Source: Spirochaeta sp.
Lineage (GTDB): Bacteria > Spirochaetota > Spirochaetia > DSM-2461
Length of the DNA: 9,123 nucleotides
Reading direction: 5' to 3'
Assembly (NCBI GenBank): GCA_030592625.1
Contig: JAUVIY010000087.1
Span: 1-9,123, forward strand
The stretch's first letter is position 1. Every line of letters starts with the position of its first letter. The translations under genes were made by a program, and so were the position numbers. Positions 5,279 to 9,123 of this stretch are shown here, one piece after another. The notes beneath the pieces are model-generated. The model was not told the origin of the DNA. It made no database searches and worked only from the letters and a program-made list of their open reading frames with translations.

Positions 5279-7804
5279 TTAGATCCGCTCGGTCTCCATG
5301 GCCCGTCGTTTGACGAAGTTTTCAACGGTTTCCAGGCATGCGATCAGATTCCGCCTCTCCAGTTCGGATAAAGATTCCAGATCCACGCCGTCATCGGTTC
5401 TCACCGGTTGGCGATGTCCCTCCAGCTGTTTTCTGAACCGCAGGCCCCAGAACGTTTCGAAGGCCAGCCGGAGATCCGTTGCGGATGAATTTCCGATAAT
5501 CCCTGCGGCTTGCAGTGCATTCAGCCGTTCCAGGGTGCCGACGGCACGAATCCCGTGGATGAGAGCCATGAGTCGGAGTTGAATTTCCAGGGGTTTGAGG
5601 GCTTCCTTGATATCGATAAAACCGCCGCTGCCTTTTTTCGGACTCGGCGGATGGTAAAGCATGGCGCTACTGCGAAACATCCTTATCAGTCCCGGCGAAT
5701 CCCTGCCGATATTACCGAGTCCGGAATCCAGAGCGGCGTACAAATTCTCGTTGCCCCAGGCATGGCGCCGATCCAGAACTACATTGAGTTCCAGGAGCGA
5801 CTGGGGCTTCGGGTCTTCCGACCACTCGGCAATCCTTGATTTCCATTCGGACTCGGACAGACACCACCTGGGATTCACCGGCATGACGCCGCCGTCGCAT
5901 CTGGGGAATCCGGCTTTTTCGAGCCCTGTGCTCACTTCTGCGGCAACGGTCAGACAGTGCCGCCGGATTTCATCAACCGGCAGTGTAGGGTGGTCGGTGA
6001 AGATGAGGGCACCGTCCTGATCGGAGAAGAGAGTCATCTCCCGGCGGGCGTTGCTTCCCAGGGATATAATAGCCATGCTGACGTTGTCGAGCTGTGCGGC
6101 GGCCAGGTCGGCGAACCGGGACAGGCAGGCATCATAGACCTCCGCTACGGCCCTTCTGAGCACGGCTGCCGGAGCACCCGAATCCATCAGCCGGGTGAGC
6201 CGGTCTCCCAGGGTGCCGGCGGTTTCGAGAACCCTCACCCGGTCCGGGGATTCGGAAATGGTCGCGGCGATGTCTTCCGCGGCAGCGGTACCGAGGATTG
6301 CCCCCGGTACTTCGGGAATGCCGATCCTTTCCCCGGCGGTCAGGGGCCTTCGGAAGGATACGATATGCCCGTTGGACCCCGGCAGAAAGATGCGGGAGAT
6401 ACCGAGCTGGAGTTCCCATGTGCTGCCGTCAGGCCGGCGGGTGGTGACCGTCCAGGAACCGGAAGGCGCCTCTCCACTTTTCAGGGCGCTCAGAGCCCTC
6501 CGGGCCGGATGGTTCAGGTCCATCAAATCGTCCAGCAATCCTTCCGGGCCGGAGGTCAGCAGGTCATCCTCACTTCGTCCCAGAAGACGGCACAGGACGG
6601 GATTCACGAAGAGAACGACCCCTCCGGCGATGAGCATATAGCCTTCCATCGAGGCTTCGGCCAGGGCCCGGTAACGCTCCCTGGCTTCTTTCATTCCCTC
6701 TTCCGCCGTATCCCGACGGCGTTCCACCCGGAGGGCACCGGCCAGCACCCAGACCAGGAGGAGCATCGACACAAGGGCGATTCCCCCGAACAAGGCGCCG
6801 AGCCTTCTGGTGAGTTTCTCCAATTGGTCTTCGACGTCGTGAATATACACCCCGGTGCCGACAATCCAGTCCCATTCGGGGAAATAACGGACATAAGACA
6901 GTTTGGGAGCCTTGGCCCCGGGATCGTCCCAATGCTGCCACCAGTATTCGATGTAGCCCTCGCCGTCACTGAGGGCGATCAGGGCTGCCTCACGAAAGAG
7001 GTAAACACCGTCGGTATCTTCCCGGTCCCGGTATTCGCTCAAGTCTTGACCCTCCAGTTCCTTCTGATAGGGATGCATTACCATCACCGCTTCTCCGTCG
7101 ATGATCCAATAGTATTCCTTATTACCGGAACCGTAGCGCATTCGCCGGATTTCCTCCGATGCTTGAAATCGGGCTTCGGCCGAATCCATCAACCCGCTCC
7201 GGATGTTGGCCGCATAGTGTTCCAGGACTCCGACGGCGACGGAGGTGAGCTCCCGGATCATCTCCTTCTTCAGGTTAAGCATGTTATCCCGGGAAACCGG
7301 CACGATAACCACGAACAGGGAGCCGATGAGCAGGATAAGGGCGGTAAAAACCGGTAGAAGAAAACGCCATAGAAATCGCGTTCCTCTGTGCCGGGCCGCT
7401 TGTGCCATCTTTTCGTAATGTCTGCCCCGGAAATATTCCGCCAGGTCGTCGGGATTCGGATGATTTGAGTCCGCCTCATGGTATTTCTCCCGGAACGCTC
7501 CATTCTCAAAATCCTCGCGATAGGGAAAGTAACCGTCGTAATCATCCCGGACATGGCGTTCGAAAACGGCATTGATGATGTCATCGGTATACACACCGCG
7601 GAACTCTTTCCGGACTTCTTCCAGGGCTTCCCGGCAGTGACGGTGTTTCCGGTGGGAATAGGGATCGTATCCCGGCCGCTGTCCGTAACGCAGGAAATCG
7701 GTGAACCCCTCGGCGTCAAAGTACCGATCGATCCAGTGATGGATGTCCTCGGCCCTGTGACCCAGGAGAGCTTCGGTCTTGTCGGCATGCTCACGGATGG
7801 TCAT
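5279..7804 (-). CDS. Membrane sCache_2-PAS sensor fused to DUF294 (GlnD-like) nucleotidyltransferase
   Basis: 841 residues. Order of parts: unrecognised, charged, His/Tyr/Asp-rich cytoplasmic domain (1-143); TM helix (about 144-170); extracytoplasmic sCache_2 domain (about 172-328) with YYWIIDGEAVMVMHP, GEGYIEYWW and FPEWDWIVGTGVY; TM helix (about 335-358); linker; PAS domain (about 377-487) with GYMLIAGGVVLFVNP; then a DUF294 nucleotidyltransferase with the Pol-beta signature GSNARREMTLFSDQD (583-597, acids D595 and D597) and a candidate third acid D678 (VVLDRR). GGVMPVNPRW (638-647) is also typical. The DUF294 C-terminal substrate-binding domain spans about 703-800 (FIDIKEALKPLE, GTLERLNAL, FRKQLEG). 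The catalytic residues are intact, so active NMP transfer is plausible; the target is unknown. DUF294 usually accompanies cNMP-binding and CBS domains, so the Cache-PAS front is unusual. Start: ATG 7804, because an in-frame TGA lies just upstream; GAGG sits too close (1 base) to be a normal RBS. sCache_2 domains often bind small organic acids, which is a possible signal. Confidence 0.9.
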   Translation of the reverse strand: MTIREHADKTEALLGHRAEDIHHWIDRYFDAEGFTDFLRYGQRPGYDPYSHRKHRHCREALEEVRKEFRGVYTDDIINAVFERHVRDDYDGYFPYREDFENGAFREKYHEADSNHPNPDDLAEYFRGRHYEKMAQAARHRGTRFLWRFLLPVFTALILLIGSLFVVIVPVSRDNMLNLKKEMIRELTSVAVGVLEHYAANIRSGLMDSAEARFQASEEIRRMRYGSGNKEYYWIIDGEAVMVMHPYQKELEGQDLSEYRDREDTDGVYLFREAALIALSDGEGYIEYWWQHWDDPGAKAPKLSYVRYFPEWDWIVGTGVYIHDVEDQLEKLTRRLGALFGGIALVSMLLLVWVLAGALRVERRRDTAEEGMKEARERYRALAEASMEGYMLIAGGVVLFVNPVLCRLLGRSEDDLLTSGPEGLLDDLMDLNHPARRALSALKSGEAPSGSWTVTTRRPDGSTWELQLGISRIFLPGSNGHIVSFRRPLTAGERIGIPEVPGAILGTAAAEDIAATISESPDRVRVLETAGTLGDRLTRLMDSGAPAAVLRRAVAEVYDACLSRFADLAAAQLDNVSMAIISLGSNARREMTLFSDQDGALIFTDHPTLPVDEIRRHCLTVAAEVSTGLEKAGFPRCDGGVMPVNPRWCLSESEWKSRIAEWSEDPKPQSLLELNVVLDRRHAWGNENLYAALDSGLGNIGRDSPGLIRMFRSSAMLYHPPSPKKGSGGFIDIKEALKPLEIQLRLMALIHGIRAVGTLERLNALQAAGIIGNSSATDLRLAFETFWGLRFRKQLEGHRQPVRTDDGVDLESLSELERRNLIACLETVENFVKRRAMETERI

Positions 7805-7838
7805 GCCTCATGTTGGGGGCATTCGGCGAGGCGGGTCA
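7805..7838. promoter_or_regulatory. Divergent intergenic gap between the two membrane-sensor genes
   Basis: Only 34 bases separate the two candidate starts, so at least one promoter must lie inside the other gene's coding sequence, or the plus-strand gene starts later. I could not identify convincing -10/-35 pairs in either direction within 7805-7990. GAGG at 7828-7831 is the probable RBS for ATG 7839. Confidence 0.4.
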
Positions 7839-9123
7839 ATGCCGGCGACAAGGGGGTTTTCTTTCAGCTGTTCGGCGGGTAATCTGGCTGATATCACTTC
7901 CGGAGGTCCGAATATCCGTATCCCATACCGAATCGACTGGAAAGCCGAAAGACCTAAACAACTCATTCAACTCAGCAGAAAGCTGGCGCCCCTCATCCTG
8001 TCGGCGGTAATTACCGCCGCTTCATTCCTTGCCGTCGGGAATCAGGACGTCAGGCAGAGATTGAATCGGACCGCCATGCAGGCTCTCTCATCCCATTTTC
8101 TTCAGGTGGTTGACGCTTACTTTCTGCCGCTTTTCCAGTTCATGTCTTCGGCATCGTTGTGGACCCGGGTCGGGAGCATCGATTCCCTGGGGAATCCCGA
8201 ATCCTACATAGAGATTTTATATAAAAATCTTGAGGCGATGAGTTCGGTATCTGCCTTTTCCATGTCTGACGGAGAGGATAAGGAGCTGGTACTCCGTCTG
8301 CCGGCCGAGGGCGGTTATGAATGGTACGAAACCGTTCTGGGGGCCGAGGACTCACTCATTTCCAAACGGAACGCTGTGGATGTCCCCTATTTCAATCTTG
8401 GAGATGTGGAAGATGTTTCCACTTCATGGGGCGAGATACCGGTGTGGTTCCGGTTCAGTACCCCCTATATGCTGCCGGGGCAGGATGTTCCGGGGAGTAC
8501 GATTCGAGCCAGGATTGGAGACAGGAATTCGGATTTCGAAATGAAAATCTGGCTCGATCTCCCTCTTTCCCTCATGACAGGGTCGTTGGAGAGTATTGAG
8601 AGGTTTCCCGATGCCATCGTATTTCTTCTACTGCCGGGGGATGAGTTCATCATGTTTACCGTCGATAAGCTTGTCGCATTGGCCCGAGGGTCCGATGAGC
8701 CCCGGATTGAGGATCTGCATATCGGTATCGATGTCGATAAAGATCTCATTGCCCGGGCCCTCAGAGGATCGGATGTTATCGAAACCGGGCAACGCCTCGA
8801 AACTTCATTTGATTATAACCACAGGTCCTGGAGAGCGGACTATCGTACGCTGTCTGTGGGATCCAGGGAAGTGCTGATCGGTACCTTCATTCCTGTGGAA
8901 TCCCTCTGGACCTCAGATCTTTTCCTCCCGGTCCAGTTGGCCGTTGCCGTCCTTTTCGGATTCGCAGCTCTGATGACCTTATTCATTATCCGGGACTTCC
9001 GGCGGAATGCCCTTCGACCGACGGAAGAAGAGCTGCTCAGAGTCCTTATAGCCGGTGGAGAATCATCATCCCTGGAATTCAAGTCCTCCCTGAGATGGGA
9101 TTACAGGGAAGAAAAACCCAGCA
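7839..9123 (+). CDS. Membrane-anchored sensor with AlbA_2 (Schlafen-AlbA-like) output domain; 3' end outside window
   Basis: Open reading frame of 428 codons running off the right edge. Parts, numbered from ATG 7839: TM helix at about 49-68 (LAPLILSAVITAASFLAVG); an extracytoplasmic region of about 290 residues with acidic, aromatic stretches and a SWGEIPVWFRFSTPYM segment near residue 196, reminiscent of dCache sensors; TM helix at about 361-384 (LFLPVQLAVAVLFGFAALM); then a cytoplasmic linker and TEEELLRVLIAGGESSSLEFKSSL, the start of an AlbA_2 domain whose LEFKSSLRWDY signature is clear. AlbA_2 is a putative nucleic-acid-binding domain of bacterial regulators; the rest of it is missing only because the window ends. 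Start is uncertain: ATG 7839 has GAGG at 7 bases; ATG 7803 and 7797 overlap the divergent gene; a perfect GGAGG at 7902-7906 precedes an in-frame ATC at 7914. Beginning at ATG 8073 would remove the first TM. A signalling function is inferred from architecture. Confidence 0.8.
   Translation, partial: MPATRGFSFSCSAGNLADITSGGPNIRIPYRIDWKAERPKQLIQLSRKLAPLILSAVITAASFLAVGNQDVRQRLNRTAMQALSSHFLQVVDAYFLPLFQFMSSASLWTRVGSIDSLGNPESYIEILYKNLEAMSSVSAFSMSDGEDKELVLRLPAEGGYEWYETVLGAEDSLISKRNAVDVPYFNLGDVEDVSTSWGEIPVWFRFSTPYMLPGQDVPGSTIRARIGDRNSDFEMKIWLDLPLSLMTGSLESIERFPDAIVFLLLPGDEFIMFTVDKLVALARGSDEPRIEDLHIGIDVDKDLIARALRGSDVIETGQRLETSFDYNHRSWRADYRTLSVGSREVLIGTFIPVESLWTSDLFLPVQLAVAVLFGFAALMTLFIIRDFRRNALRPTEEELLRVLIAGGESSSLEFKSSLRWDYREEKPS
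7902..7906 (+). promoter_or_regulatory. Strong Shine-Dalgarno-like GGAGG without a standard start codon
   Basis: GGAGG is followed after 7 bases by ATC (7914-7916), in frame with the downstream sensor gene; no ATG, GTG or TTG occurs at a workable distance. Either a rare ATC start, a base error at the start codon, or a chance match inside coding sequence. Confidence 0.25.

Noticed and set aside
5957..7357. Long plus-strand open frame (466 codons) opposite the nucleotidyltransferase gene
   Set aside because: It is antisense to a gene with clear TM, Cache and PAS domains. Its translation is rich in Gly, Pro, His and Gln with no domain, as expected of a shadow frame in GC-rich DNA.
8181..8230. 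Two perfect or near-perfect small palindromes (GATTCCC-TG-GGGAATC at 8181-8196 and an AT-rich one at 8212-8230)
   Set aside because: Both lie within the coding frame of the sensor gene, at codons that make sense for the protein; I see no independent evidence for an operator or terminator.

Overview
The window looks like chromosomal DNA from a free-living spirochaete (Spirochaetaceae-like). This is inferred from the style of the MetRS, whose zinc region resembles archaeal/eukaryotic enzymes, from metG sitting directly upstream of a FemAB-type peptidoglycan aminoacyltransferase gene, and from the moderately high GC. No rRNA or other phylogenetic marker is present, so the assignment is provisional.

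Layout. Positions 1-332 are a non-coding, GC-rich leader. It holds two copies of a 26-base direct repeat and a roughly 155-base imperfect palindrome that ends just before metG. Next comes a tight plus-strand pair: metG (methionyl-tRNA synthetase, 333-2507) and, 2 bases later, a GTG-started FemAB-like gene (2510-3628). Facing them is an iron-dependent alcohol dehydrogenase gene (3648-4823, minus) of visibly lower GC, which looks like an insertion relative to its neighbours. The 455 bases after it (4824-5278) hold the dehydrogenase promoter/RBS, stop-interrupted peptide-like stretches that may be a gene relic, and a probable terminator for the next gene.

The most interesting part is a divergent pair of membrane-sensor genes. 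The minus-strand gene (5279-7804) encodes an 841-residue protein: an unrecognised cytoplasmic N-terminal domain, a TM helix, an sCache_2 sensor, a second TM helix, PAS, then a DUF294-type (GlnD-like) nucleotidyltransferase with its C-terminal substrate-binding domain. The plus-strand gene (about 7839 to beyond the window end) encodes a TM helix, a large extracytoplasmic domain, a second TM helix, and the start of an AlbA_2 (Schlafen-AlbA-like) domain. The two candidate starts lie only 34 bases apart.

Working model (inference): the divergent pair may form one regulatory module, with one membrane sensor controlling a nucleotidyl transfer and the other controlling a nucleic-acid-binding AlbA_2 output. 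The metG-femAB pair is housekeeping: translation and cell-wall cross-bridge formation. The dehydrogenase is an accessory fermentative or aldehyde-reducing function.
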